Source: Blastopirellula marina DSM 3645
GTDB lineage: Bacteria > Planctomycetota > Planctomycetia > Pirellulales > Pirellulaceae
DNA length: 64,000 nt
NCBI RefSeq assembly: GCF_000153105.1
Contig: NZ_CH672376.1
Span: 1,314,817-1,378,816, forward strand
Direction: 5' to 3'
The notes beneath the pieces are model-generated. The model saw only the letters and a list, made by a program, of their open reading frames with translations. It was not told where the DNA came from and did no database searches. The translations under genes were made by a program, and so were the position numbers. Positions 17,386-29,288 of this stretch are shown here, in pieces. Numbering within the stretch: the stretch's first letter is position 1; the number at the start of each line of letters is the position of its first letter.

Positions 17386-17822
17386 TAGAGGATGGTTTCT
17401 GGGACCTCGCGGTCAAATCGGCAGGTGCCACGCGGGTCTTCGTTTCCTAATATCGCGGCGTAGTAAAGCGAGCTATTTTCATCGATGCTCACCGAAAGAA
17501 GTTGCCGTGGGTTCTGATACCATTCCAGCGTGATGTGCCCGTCTGGTTCGGATCCGATCGAGGGCAGGGGCCAGCCGAGTGGTAACGCCTCGAGCAGGGC
17601 TACGGCGTTTCGCACGGTTGTCTCGGAAACAGAAGTCGCGCCATAACCGTCCCAGTTCGGCGTACGGCAGTTGTTCCAGACGCTCAGCAGCTCACGGATG
17701 GCGGGATCGATCGAAAAGGTCGCCAATTGGTTCATGTGTCGACGCGCTGACACTCGCTCCGCCTTGATTGCTTTGGCGGCGTCGCTGAAGCCGGATTCAA
17801 AATTTCCGCTCGAAGCGATCAT
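17361..17822 (-). CDS. Hypothetical protein, second gene of overlapping cassette
   Basis: 153 residues, soluble. The middle holds an NWDGYGATSVSETTVRNAVALLEAL helix region and GWPLPSIGSEPDGHITLEWY followed by LLSVSIDENSSLYYAAILG, a strand-rich small domain. No catalytic motif is visible to me. Its ATG overlaps the stop codon of the TIGR04255-type gene in an ATGA of four bases, and its end overlaps the next gene by 25 bases, so all three are translationally coupled. An alternative internal start at MNQLATF lies about 28 residues in. Confidence 0.65.
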   Translation of the reverse strand: MIASSGNFESGFSDAAKAIKAERVSARRHMNQLATFSIDPAIRELLSVWNNCRTPNWDGYGATSVSETTVRNAVALLEALPLGWPLPSIGSEPDGHITLEWYQNPRQLLSVSIDENSSLYYAAILGNEDPRGTCRFDREVPETILYWIRRVLR

Positions 17823-18589
17823 CTGGTTCCAAATCTCACTTCTGGATTTCTAATACAACCAAAGAAGACGGCATTCTTTATGTAGCGCATTTCAGCCAAA
17901 CGCAAATGAATTTGTTTCATCTCATTCGGAATGGATTGCGTTGCCTGAACGTCGATATCGACGAGAAGAAACTGTTGCGTTGTTTGGGGTGTGGTTTGCA
18001 TCGTGATCGATAAATCGACACGAAATGGATTCTGCGGCAATATCGCAGATTCGCGATGGAAGAAGTTTTCTTGAGACAACCCAATTTCGATCAAGGGATG
18101 GGAGACGTTCTTTATCAACTCCTCGATCCGCTCGCCGGAAGTTACCTCAATTTGCGATGTAAACCTTAGGCCCAGAGTATCGAGCGATTGAGGCGCCAGA
18201 ATATCGGAATAGGCTTGCCAGAAACGCATCCCTTCCGTAAGAAACATATCCCATCCAGGATAAGGTTTTAGCTGGCTGAATGTCGCTCCCTCTGACTGAA
18301 AAAGACCGACGCGACCATCCTCTGTAAGGGATAGGAGCAGGCGAAACTGATCGGGCGAATCGGACGGCGGTTTCTTCAGATCGATCGAGATTGGATCATT
18401 GGGGGGAGGAAAATAAGTGCTCGAAACATAGCCTGGAAATTTCGACATAAGCTCGCCTGCAATGGAAGCAGGGCTGGTCGTTTGCGTGGTTTCCCCATTC
18501 CAATAGATGGCCGCCTCCACGATCGGCGGTTTCGCCAGCGTCGGAAACTTCTTATCGAGATCAATCTGGAATTTCGCTGGCGTGCCCAT
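17819..18589 (-). CDS. TIGR04255 family-like protein, first gene of cassette
   Basis: 256 residues. The N-terminal pattern, a short lead then LAKPPIVEAAIYWNGE, plus the RFLLSLTEDGRVGLFQSEGATFSQLKPYPGWDMFLTEGMRFWQAYSDIL segment and the C-terminal LVDIDVQ...LRLAEMRYIKNAVFFGCI, fits the sporadically distributed TIGR04255 family, whose function is not known. Base composition differs from neighbours: 25 of 60 bases are G or C in 17881-17940 against 37 of 60 in 18901-18960 inside alaS. This and the sporadic family distribution point to horizontal acquisition. Family assignment is from memory of the motif. Confidence 0.6.
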   Translation of the reverse strand: MGTPAKFQIDLDKKFPTLAKPPIVEAAIYWNGETTQTTSPASIAGELMSKFPGYVSSTYFPPPNDPISIDLKKPPSDSPDQFRLLLSLTEDGRVGLFQSEGATFSQLKPYPGWDMFLTEGMRFWQAYSDILAPQSLDTLGLRFTSQIEVTSGERIEELIKNVSHPLIEIGLSQENFFHRESAILPQNPFRVDLSITMQTTPQTTQQFLLVDIDVQATQSIPNEMKQIHLRLAEMRYIKNAVFFGCIRNPEVRFGTR

Positions 18590-18656
18590 GTTTTCTCAAT
18601 CAAGGAAACCGGTCGTCCAATCTTGCTCTCGGAATTTCCCCCGAGGGAATTATAGG

Positions 18657-21470
<2,814 letters not shown>

Positions 21471-21808
21471 GGCGAAATTAGGCCGGGCCAGTAGGAGTCA
21501 AATAGTGCTGTTTAAAGGGGTTATGATAAGGCCTCCGCGGCAAATCGGCTAGGCGCCGCGGTGGTCAGCGCCGCCGTAAAGAATAGGACCCCACCGCGCG
21601 GAAAAGGTTTGCGACCCACAAAAAAAAGAGGCTTCCGGGTGATGCAAACCGGAAGCCTCTTTGGTCACGGACGTCGGATGGAGCCCGCCGACGCCCAAAC
21701 GGAGGAAGTCTCGTCACTCAACTCAAGCAGTCTCTTGGGGTTGCGTAGCGGCTGCGGAGATTCAGCCGCACGCAGTGGAGATTTAGCCGTACTCGAGAGA
21801 AGAGAAGC
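21471..21808. other. Intergenic region between alaS start and recA end
   Basis: About 340 bases that contain the recA terminator (21620-21660) and, towards 21471-21600, presumably the alaS promoter on the minus strand; no clear -10/-35 pair stands out. No gene seen. Confidence 0.4.
21620..21660 (-). terminator. Rho-independent terminator after recA
   Basis: AGAGGCTTCCGG at 21627-21638 is perfectly complementary to CCGGAAGCCTCT at 21649-21660 with a ten-base loop. Eight A on the plus strand at 21620-21627 give the T run on the minus strand. Confidence 0.85.
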
Positions 21809-22987
21809 TTATAGCTCTTCTTCTGGTTCAAACTCTTCGTCTTCAGCCCCTTGCTTGACCGGTGCGGCGTCAAACAGCTTTTCGCCGCCGTGGCCGGCCT
21901 CAATGAGCACTTTTTGCTTCAGTTCTTCGGTCATCGCGGGGTTTTCCATCAAAAAGGCGCGGGCCTTTTCTTTTCCCTGACCCAGTTGGATGTCGCCGTA
22001 CCGGAACCAGGCTCCGCTGCGAGCGACGATTTTCGCCTCGATGGCTAGATCGAGGATGTCTCCTTCGTAGCTGATCCCGTTGGAGTGCATCATGTCGAAC
22101 TCGGCGATGCGGAACGGCGGAGCAACCTTGTTTTTCACGATCTTGCAGCGAACGCGTTGGCCGACCACGTCTTCGCCATCCTTCAGTTGCCCGATGCGGC
22201 GAACATCGACGCGGCACGAGCAGTAAAATTTCAACGCACGTCCGCCGGGGGTCGTTTCGGGGCTACCGAACATCACGCCCACTTTTTCGCGGATCTGGTT
22301 GATAAAGATCACAATCGTCTTCGATTTGGAGATCACGCCGGTCAATTTACGCATCGCTTGGCTCATCAGCCGAGCCTGCAAACCGACATGGGAGGCGCCG
22401 ATTTCGCCGTTCAATTCCGCTTTCGGGACGAGTGCGGCGACCGAGTCGACCACGATCACGTCAACCGCGTTTGATTTGACCAGCATCTCGGTAATCTGCA
22501 GTCCTTCTTCACCGCTCGAAGGCTGACTGACCAGCAGCGTTTCGAGCTCGACTCCCAGCTTTTTCGCCCAGCTGGGGTCTAATGCATGTTCGGCGTCGAC
22601 GAAGGCGGCGATCCCCCCCATCGCTTGGGCCTGAGCGATCACATGCAGGGCCAGCGTCGTCTTACCGCTTGATTCGGGGCCGAAGATCTCGATGACGCGT
22701 CCGCGGGGTAGTCCCTTCCCGCCGAGCGCCAGGTCGAGCGAAATCGATCCGGTCGGGATTCCTTCGATCACAGCGTGATTCGATCCCAGGGGCATGATCG
22801 CCCCTTCGCCAAACGATTTTTCAATTTGCTGGAGCGTCGTTTTTAGAACGGCGTTTCCAGACAGCATGCCGGCGACATCTTTGTGTTCCGCTTTGGGCGA
22901 CTTGTCGCTACCGGCGTTTTTTTTGCTGCTTTTCGCGGTCTCTTTTTTCGCCATTCGACTGTTCTTTGAAGCAGTTGCGGTGACCAT
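21809..22987 (-). CDS. recA: Recombinase RecA
   Basis: 392 residues from the ATG at 22987, chosen because AAAGGAG lies nine bases before it; the frame stays open upstream but that part is promoter. It forms filaments on single-stranded DNA for homologous recombination and triggers LexA self-cleavage. Walker A GPESSGKT is at about 103-110; [37 protein letters not shown], and [27 protein letters not shown] (L2 loop region) are canonical. There is a Lys-rich N-terminal extension of about 40 residues compared with E. coli RecA; MAKKETAK at residue 12 is an alternative start. The acidic C-terminus [11 protein letters not shown] matches the usual regulatory tail. The upstream LexA box suggests SOS control. 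Confidence 0.97.
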   Translation of the reverse strand: MVTATASKNSRMAKKETAKSSKKNAGSDKSPKAEHKDVAGMLSGNAVLKTTLQQIEKSFGEGAIMPLGSNHAVIEGIPTGSISLDLALGGKGLPRGRVIEIFGPESSGKTTLALHVIAQAQAMGGIAAFVDAEHALDPSWAKKLGVELETLLVSQPSSGEEGLQITEMLVKSNAVDVIVVDSVAALVPKAELNGEIGASHVGLQARLMSQAMRKLTGVISKSKTIVIFINQIREKVGVMFGSPETTPGGRALKFYCSCRVDVRRIGQLKDGEDVVGQRVRCKIVKNKVAPPFRIAEFDMMHSNGISYEGDILDLAIEAKIVARSGAWFRYGDIQLGQGKEKARAFLMENPAMTEELKQKVLIEAGHGGEKLFDAAPVKQGAEDEEFEPEEEL

Positions 22988-23295
22988 TTTCCGGGCTCCT
23001 TTATGGTAAATGTCCTGTCCGCTGGCAAGCATCCCCCGTTTTGCATCAACTAAACGGATGGACAGTGTACGCCTGTGTACTGTACATGTCAACAGTAACT
23101 TGCCGGCGACTAAAGAGAAGTATCGGGGCGCCCTGGGACACGGTTGGTCACCGGCCGGTGGGAATTCCCAAAATTTTTTCGCGGCGGCAAGAAAGCTACT
23201 CGCAGCAGACGGTGACCAAGGCCAACTTTGGCGAAGCAAAACGACTTGTGTCAAGAATTGGCGAGATAGGCGAGTTGGGCCATTTTGATCGAGGA
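22988..23295. other. Intergenic region upstream of recA
   Basis: About 310 bases. Apart from the recA promoter and LexA box it contains no feature I can support; open frames crossing it are extensions of recA or noise. Confidence 0.4.
23064..23097 (-). promoter_or_regulatory. recA promoter with LexA (SOS) box
   Basis: On the minus strand TTGACA (plus 23087-23092) and TACACT (plus 23064-23069) are 17 bases apart, a good sigma-70 promoter ending about 75 bases before the recA ATG. The plus-strand sequence at 23080-23095 is CTGTACATGTCAACAG, an exact CTGT-N8-ACAG LexA consensus of the E. coli type, with the flanking TA on both sides also matching. The -35 hexamer lies inside the box, so a bound LexA would exclude RNA polymerase. 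Confidence 0.8.
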
Positions 23296-23910
23296 CTAAT
23301 ACTGCGGTCTCACTAGTAATTCCAAAGCGGAATTTTCCACGGGCTCACCATTGCCGAGGAGAGACACAACGTCAACGTCCAGGCGATCATCTAGAAGAAT
23401 GTCACCAGCCACTTCTGCGAAATAGCATCTGGCCGTTACCTTGCCTTCGCTCAGCGATCGCACAAAGCGAATATCATAATTAAATCTCTTCACGTCCCCA
23501 GACGCCGAAACTGCCTCGACGACGCCTCGATGGAGAATGATGCGTCCCCCTAGTTCGCGTCCGATTCGCTCCTCGCTAAAGTCCGTCGTTAAATCGTTAA
23601 ACGAAGGTGATAGCGCCCCTTGCATGATTCTAAAAGCTTGGATGTACGTATCGAACACCGCATAGTGCATTGGCTCCCCCGTCAATTGATCTATCTCATC
23701 GAGCGAAGAGGATGGAACTGGTATCGATGCCGAACGGCGTAGACGTTTCGGTTTCGCGATCTGCGAATTGGGATTGTCATTTTCACAACCAACAACGACC
23801 AGAAGCAGACACGAAACGACGGTAAAGGCCCAGATTTTCGTCACAATTCCCAGCAAAACTTCGTTCAGTGGAAAGTCGTGATCACGCGAATAGCGAGGAA
23901 GTTGATTCAT
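23296..23910 (-). CDS. Putative lipoprotein of unknown function
   Basis: About 204 residues. A hydrophobic segment ends in LLLVVVGC, a plausible lipobox with the lipid-bearing Cys followed by END, so the mature protein of about 160 residues would be anchored in the membrane. A GTG at 23844 would give a signal peptide of ideal length (about 20 residues) and may be the true start; the ATG at 23910 gives a longer N-terminus. The mature part has a helix, then [22 protein letters not shown] and a strand-rich region ending in LELLVRPQY. Not recognised. It lies 60 bases downstream of the ExbB-like gene. Confidence 0.6.
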   Translation of the reverse strand: MNQLPRYSRDHDFPLNEVLLGIVTKIWAFTVVSCLLLVVVGCENDNPNSQIAKPKRLRRSASIPVPSSSLDEIDQLTGEPMHYAVFDTYIQAFRIMQGALSPSFNDLTTDFSEERIGRELGGRIILHRGVVEAVSASGDVKRFNYDIRFVRSLSEGKVTARCYFAEVAGDILLDDRLDVDVVSLLGNGEPVENSALELLVRPQY

Positions 23911-23970
23911 GGACGCCCTACGTTCCACCACGGCGAAACCGATTGACGCAGTATCCGTGCGATTCGACTA

Positions 23971-24855
23971 CTACGAAGCGATCTCTTCCGCCGCAGTTTC
24001 TTCCGCTTCATCCAAATGGTGCTGATGAATCCGCGTTTTGCCTTCGTACTGCTCGATCGCCGGCAGCAGGCCGAAGAGCCGTTCGTCGATCTGGTGGAAG
24101 AGACTGATGATGCGGCTCTCGAAGTATTGGGCCAAGATCGCCGCCGGAATCGCGACGACCAGTCCGCCCAGGGTGGTGACCAGCGCGACATAGATTCCTT
24201 CGGCCAATTGATTGGCGCGGTTGCCGCCGATTTCTAGCTGGGTCGTTTTGTAGAACGCCCAGATAATCCCCCAGACCGTACCCAAGAGGCCCATCAGCGG
24301 CGTCACGCCGGCGGCCAGCGTCAGCCAACGCACGTTGCTATAGAGACGGTCAGCTTCTCGTTCGCTCGCTTCGTTGACGGCATGCACGACTTCGGCCTGC
24401 GGACGGCCGACGCGAGCCAGCATCGACTCGACGATGTTGGCCATCGCCGACGGATACTTCTTGCAAAGCCGATAAGCGTCGCGCGGTTGAAAACCGTCGG
24501 GCGCAAATTGCATTTGTTCGAGTCCCTCGACCAGCTCGGCCGGGATGATTCGTCCGCGGCGCAGCGCGATGGCTCGTTCAAACGCGAGGGTGACGACCAA
24601 GAGCGACATCAAGCCGATCGGGATCATCATCTGACCCCCTTTTAGGATCAGCGCGACCAGGTGCAATTGATTGTCGTCTCCCAGCAGCTTGTCTTCCAGC
24701 AACGCGCCTGATTCATTCGCGACCGGCGCCGCTTCTTCAGCTTCGGCGGCGTCATTCTCTTGTGCCCATGCGGCGACCACGCCCAGTCCAGCGGTCAGCA
24801 GGAAGGTGAATAGGAGCAGCGCGACAAAGCGCTGGGTCAACGAGAATCGTGTCAT
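23971..24855 (-). CDS. MotA/TolQ/ExbB proton channel family protein
   Basis: 294 residues. A signal-like N-terminus (LLLFTFLLTAGLGVVAAWAQE) precedes a Glu/Ala-rich linker; three further membrane segments follow, at about 77-97, 172-195 and 215-240. TLAAGVTPLMGLLGTVWGIIWAF and ALVTTLGGLVVAIPAAILA are the ExbB signature regions. ExbB subunits form proton channels that work with ExbD; here no ExbD follows. The gene begins 12 bases after the giant TPR gene ends, so the two share an operon, an arrangement resembling TPR plus Tol/Exb sets in other Gram-negative bacteria. Confidence 0.88.
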   Translation of the reverse strand: MTRFSLTQRFVALLLFTFLLTAGLGVVAAWAQENDAAEAEEAAPVANESGALLEDKLLGDDNQLHLVALILKGGQMMIPIGLMSLLVVTLAFERAIALRRGRIIPAELVEGLEQMQFAPDGFQPRDAYRLCKKYPSAMANIVESMLARVGRPQAEVVHAVNEASEREADRLYSNVRWLTLAAGVTPLMGLLGTVWGIIWAFYKTTQLEIGGNRANQLAEGIYVALVTTLGGLVVAIPAAILAQYFESRIISLFHQIDERLFGLLPAIEQYEGKTRIHQHHLDEAEETAAEEIAS

Positions 24856-24867
24856 GGGAACCTGCGT

Positions 24868-27800
24868 TTACAGTTTGTTAATCGCTTCGAGACGGCTGGC
24901 GGCCAGTTTGGCTTCCGCTGCTTGCGGATAGTCCGAGACTACCAGGCCGTAATATTTTTTCGCTTCGGAGACGTAGCGGACTTTTGGTGCGCCGATCGCA
25001 TCACGGATGCGGACTTCGTTGCAACGTCCCAGTTCGTAGGCCGCTTTGGCTTGCCATGGTTTCACCTCGTCCAGCGACTTGGCGCCGCCGAAACCCAGGA
25101 CAACCCGTTTGAATTGCCCTTCGGCCGCTTCGTAGTCTTTCTTCTCAAAGTACAACTCGCCCAGCATGAACCGCGCTCGAGCGCCCGTTTTACCAGGCGA
25201 CAGGTCGGCGGCGGCCAAAAATCGCTGGATCGCTTCGTCGGTCTTCTTTTGATTGTAATTGGCCCAGCCCAGTTCGTACTGGGCTTCGGCCGCGACCGGC
25301 GAATCGGGCGATTGGGTCAACAATTCGTTCATCCAGCGGATCGATTCGTCCCACTTTTTCAGTTGGGCTGCCGATTGACCGGCGTGCAGTCGCCAAAGGT
25401 CGCGCATGTCGTTGCTGGATAGGCGATCGGATTTGACTTGCCCGTAGGCGGAGAGCGCATCGGCGAATTGATCCTTTTTGTAGAGACACTCTCCCCGCAT
25501 GAAACTAGCGTCGGCCGCAAGTGGGCCGTTTGGATATTTGCTGGTCTGAACGGCGAACGCATCAGACGCCGCGGCGTAATCGCGTTGTTGATACTGAGCC
25601 CAGCCCAGTTTGTAAGCCGACTTTTCGCCGACATCATCCGCTTGGGCGGCCGCGAGAGCCGCCGCGTACGCTTTTTGTGCGGCGGCGTAATCTTGACGAT
25701 CGTAGGCCGCTTCGCCGACGTGATAGTTGGCTTCGGCCGCGAGCGAGCTTTGCGGATGGGTCGCCGCTAGGCTGGCGAACGCTTCGGTCGCTTTGGCAGG
25801 CTCGCCGGAGGCTTTCAGCGACCAGGCCAGTTCGTACAGCACTTTGTCATCGTTTCGATACTTGGGAAATTCTTTCTTTAAAGCGGCGAACTGGGCGGCG
25901 GCGCCGGCTTGATCGTTAGCGCCAACCAGACACAGCCCTTTCAGATACAGTGCGTCGGCTTTGTCGGCCGCTTGGGGCGATTTTTTCAGGTAAGCGTCGA
26001 CGTCGGACGCGGCGCCGGCAAAGTCGTTAGACAAACGTCGCGCGACGGCGCGGGCATGCAACGACTGCGGCGCGAGTTGGTGGTCGTTATGTTTGGTGAG
26101 CAATTGGGAAAACGCGTCGCGCGCTTCTTTCCCTTGCTGCTGTTGAATGTGCGACCAGCCAAGTCCGTACAGCGCGTGCGGCGCGAGCGAGGAGCTGGCA
26201 AACTTGTCGACCACGGTTTGGTACTCCGCCGCCGCTTTGGCGAAGTCGCCGGCGGCATAGTAGTACTCACCCAGTCGATAGGCGGCATGGTCGGCCAGCG
26301 GCGAGTTGGGAAGTTGCTTCTGCATCTTTCTGACGGTGGCGATCGCCGCCGTGTCGTCCCCTTGCTCGTGTTGAGCACGAGAAAGGAGCAGCAGCGTTTC
26401 ATCGGCTTGACGCCAGTCGGCTTTGGCGGCCAGTGAAGCGATCAAGCTTTGTTGAGCGGCCGGAAACTGATCGAGCGCAAACTGGCTAGAGCCCAGCAAA
26501 AAGAAGGCTTCCGCTTTCAATGCGGGATCGGTCAACGTCCCGGCGATTGGCGAGAGAAACGCGATTTCGTCTTGGTGCTTGTTTTGCAGCAGCAGCGCCA
26601 GCGCCAGACGCATGCGCCACTTCGACTTTTCGGGGCGTTTGTCGCCGGCGGCGATCAGTTCGCGAAACATCTTTTCGGCGTCGGCGTACTTCTTTTCCTG
26701 TAAAGCGCCTTCAGCGGCGACGTACTTCGCGTCGAGCAGCAGTTCGTGCTGAGGGAATTGATTGACAAAAGTCTTCGCCAAGCGGGCCGCCGCCGCGTGA
26801 TCTTGCGTTTCGAGTGCGGCGAACGCGCCGTTGTACAGCGCTTGCGGCGCTTGGGGATCTTTCGGATGCTGCGTGACGATCTGCTGGTAAAGCCGGACCG
26901 ATTCGCCGCGACGCTGCGGTTGATCGTACAACGCGTCGGCCTGATCGATCAGCAGCGGAACCAACTGCAGACTTCCCTGGGCGGCGGCGACTTTCGCGGC
27001 GGCCAGCTTCTCGGCGTCCTGCGGCTTGCCGGTCTTCAGGTAAACGCGGCATAGCCAATGCGCCGCTTCCAGACCGGTATCGCCGCTCAGTTTCGATGCG
27101 GCGGCGAGCCACTTGGCGGCGGCGGTCCAGTCGCCGGCACGATAGTAGCAGCGCCCGGCCAGCATCATCGATTCGTCGTGGTATTTCGACTTCGGATAGT
27201 CGGCGGCAATTTGGGCGTAGATCGCGCCGGCGTCGGCGAGCTTCTCTTGCTTCAAGCGAGCGAAAGCCAGTCGGTAAAGCGCATGATCAATCAGCGGGAA
27301 CTGGGGATCGGCCGTGACCGTCGTCAGCATCTGTTCGGCTTTGGCGAAATCGTTTTGGTTCAGAACCGTTTCGGCCTGGCGCATCCGAACTTCGGCCGCT
27401 AGATCATGATCAGGAAAAGCGGCGAGAAACTTGCTGTAGACGTCGGCCGCTTCAGTCGGTTTGTTCAACTCTTCGAGGGTCACCCCCCAAGCGTATGCGC
27501 CATCGGCGCGATAGGGGCTTTGGGTGAACTGTTCGACTAGCGCTTTGTAGGGGCCGAGCGAACGATCTTTTTGGTCGCTGAGATAAAAGGATTCGCCGGC
27601 GAAGTAGAGGGCCTGATCGGCGTTCTTCCCTTGGGGGTACTCTTTATAAAGCTGCTCGAACGTCTTGGCTGCGCTGTCAAACATCTTGGGACTGCCTGAC
27701 TTGGCCCAGCTGTAATAGGTCGAGCCGAGATTCAGCAGCGCATCTTCGCGGAGTTCCGACTTGGGGTTGTTTTTCAAAATCGCGTAAAAGTTGCCGGCGG

Positions 27801-28065
27801 CGTCGGCGTACTTGTCGAGCTTTAACTGGCAGACCGCCAAGTTGTTGCGAGCCTTCTCGGCCAACGGATCATCGCCGTGACGCTTGAGGAACTTGCTCCA
27901 CTCTTCGGCGGCTAGCCCGTATTCTTCCGCCTTTTGAAAAGCGACTGCATCCGAATAGATGATCGCAGCCGCGGGGGGAGTCTCTTGCCCCCAAACGATG
28001 CAGACGGAAAGCAGGAGCGAGAGCAGCGAACCGGCAAGCGGCAGAGTCAAATTGCGAATCGACAT
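24868..28065 (-). CDS. Large periplasmic tetratricopeptide repeat protein
   Basis: 1065 residues with a signal peptide (MSIRNLTLPLAGSLLSLLLSVCIVWGQ, cleavage before E or shortly after). The rest is a continuous array of TPR-type helical pairs, about 25 of them, with recurring A-x-Y-x-L-G/A-W and P-x-S-x-L-A-x-x-A patterns (for example ADGAYAWGVTLEELNKPTEAADVYSKFLAAFPDHDLAAEV). Such proteins are scaffolds in the periplasm, here probably with the ExbB channel protein encoded next. The gene is divergent from the epimerase gene with 221 bases between. Confidence 0.85.
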   Translation of the reverse strand: MSIRNLTLPLAGSLLSLLLSVCIVWGQETPPAAAIIYSDAVAFQKAEEYGLAAEEWSKFLKRHGDDPLAEKARNNLAVCQLKLDKYADAAGNFYAILKNNPKSELREDALLNLGSTYYSWAKSGSPKMFDSAAKTFEQLYKEYPQGKNADQALYFAGESFYLSDQKDRSLGPYKALVEQFTQSPYRADGAYAWGVTLEELNKPTEAADVYSKFLAAFPDHDLAAEVRMRQAETVLNQNDFAKAEQMLTTVTADPQFPLIDHALYRLAFARLKQEKLADAGAIYAQIAADYPKSKYHDESMMLAGRCYYRAGDWTAAAKWLAAASKLSGDTGLEAAHWLCRVYLKTGKPQDAEKLAAAKVAAAQGSLQLVPLLIDQADALYDQPQRRGESVRLYQQIVTQHPKDPQAPQALYNGAFAALETQDHAAAARLAKTFVNQFPQHELLLDAKYVAAEGALQEKKYADAEKMFRELIAAGDKRPEKSKWRMRLALALLLQNKHQDEIAFLSPIAGTLTDPALKAEAFFLLGSSQFALDQFPAAQQSLIASLAAKADWRQADETLLLLSRAQHEQGDDTAAIATVRKMQKQLPNSPLADHAAYRLGEYYYAAGDFAKAAAEYQTVVDKFASSSLAPHALYGLGWSHIQQQQGKEARDAFSQLLTKHNDHQLAPQSLHARAVARRLSNDFAGAASDVDAYLKKSPQAADKADALYLKGLCLVGANDQAGAAAQFAALKKEFPKYRNDDKVLYELAWSLKASGEPAKATEAFASLAATHPQSSLAAEANYHVGEAAYDRQDYAAAQKAYAAALAAAQADDVGEKSAYKLGWAQYQQRDYAAASDAFAVQTSKYPNGPLAADASFMRGECLYKKDQFADALSAYGQVKSDRLSSNDMRDLWRLHAGQSAAQLKKWDESIRWMNELLTQSPDSPVAAEAQYELGWANYNQKKTDEAIQRFLAAADLSPGKTGARARFMLGELYFEKKDYEAAEGQFKRVVLGFGGAKSLDEVKPWQAKAAYELGRCNEVRIRDAIGAPKVRYVSEAKKYYGLVVSDYPQAAEAKLAASRLEAINKL

Positions 28066-28286
28066 TATCAGGCGCGTTGGGGGTGGAAAGCGGGACGGGT
28101 TAATTGGACGCCGTAGCGGGACGATCTGCTATTTACGTTCTATTATTCCCGATGGCGCCGATTATGCCAGTAGAAAACAGCAGCAAGCCGGTTCTGAACT
28201 GGGGCTTAGGTTGTGGCTCGCTAGCGGTCGATTTAGGATAAACCGCTGCAGCGGAAGGTTACGCTCTCCTTTCTTCGGTGTTTTGA

Positions 28287-29288
28287 ATGACGCATGCGCT
28301 TGTGACCGGCGGCGCCGGGTTTATCGGATCTCATCTCTGTGAAGCGCTCTTGGCGCTCGGACGGACGGTGACCGCGATCGACGACGAGTCGACCGGTAGT
28401 CGCCAAAATCTGTCGCACGTGATTGATCACGAGAACTTTCGCTTCGTTTCAGGAACGGTCTCGGATCGCGAACTGATCAAAAGCTTATTGGTTCAGGCCG
28501 ATGAAGTCTATCATCTGGCAGCGGCGGTCGGCGTGGCGCTGATTCAAGAAGAGCCGATCCAGACGATCGAACGGAACATCTATCCGACCGAATTGCTGCT
28601 GGCCGAGATCGCCGCGCAGCGCGAAGCGGGCCGCGATATCAGGATGTTTTTGGCCAGCACCAGCGAAGTCTACGGCAAGAACCCGAAAGCGACCTGGACC
28701 GAAGAAGACGATCTGGTCTTTGGTTCGACGACGCGACCACGTTGGTCGTATGGCGCTTCCAAGGCGATTGACGAGTTTCTGGCCCTCGCTTATTGGCGGC
28801 AACGTCAGACGCCGACGGTGATCGGCCGCTTCTTTAACGTGGTCGGTCCGCGTCAGACCGGCGCCTATGGAATGGTGTTGCCGCGGTTTATCGAAGCGGC
28901 GTTGTCCGGCAAAGGCCCGACGGTGCACTCCGATGGTGGGCAGATTCGTTGTTTCGCCCATGTGAACGATGTGGTCGACGCCGTGATTCAGCTGATGGGA
29001 ACGTCGTCCGCGGCCGGACAGGTCTACAACATCGGCAGCGATCGTCCGGTGACGATCCTGGAATTGGCCCAAATGGTCACCGCGGCGATTGACCCCACGC
29101 TGATCCCTTCGTTTCAGTCGTATGAAGATGCGTTCAACAGCAGCTTTGAAGATGTGATCCGCCGCGTGCCTGACTTGACCAAGTTGCGCTCGGCGATCGA
29201 CTATCGCCCAAAGTTCGACCTGGAAGGGATCATCGCCGATGTCATCGTCGCGAAAAAAGCGGAACTAACGTCGCGCGAGTCTCAGTGA
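28287..29288 (+). CDS. NAD-dependent epimerase/dehydratase (UDP-glucuronate decarboxylase-like)
   Basis: 333 residues, extended SDR fold. GGAGFIGSHLCEALL is the NAD-binding glycine motif near the N-terminus, AIDDESTGSRQNL follows, LAAAVGV and ASTSEVYGKNPKATWTEEDD mark the sugar-nucleotide region, and YGASKA holds the catalytic Tyr and Lys. RFFNVVGPRQTGAYGMVLPRFI and the INQ-like IGSDRPVTILELA are typical of UDP-glucuronate decarboxylase or dTDP-glucose dehydratase relatives; the exact sugar is not certain. It overlaps the start of the next gene by one base (TGATG). Confidence 0.88.
   Translation: MTHALVTGGAGFIGSHLCEALLALGRTVTAIDDESTGSRQNLSHVIDHENFRFVSGTVSDRELIKSLLVQADEVYHLAAAVGVALIQEEPIQTIERNIYPTELLLAEIAAQREAGRDIRMFLASTSEVYGKNPKATWTEEDDLVFGSTTRPRWSYGASKAIDEFLALAYWRQRQTPTVIGRFFNVVGPRQTGAYGMVLPRFIEAALSGKGPTVHSDGGQIRCFAHVNDVVDAVIQLMGTSSAAGQVYNIGSDRPVTILELAQMVTAAIDPTLIPSFQSYEDAFNSSFEDVIRRVPDLTKLRSAIDYRPKFDLEGIIADVIVAKKAELTSRESQ

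Noticed and set aside
23010-23288. Plus-strand frames upstream of recA
   Set aside because: They cover the recA promoter and LexA box and have no binding site or family pattern.
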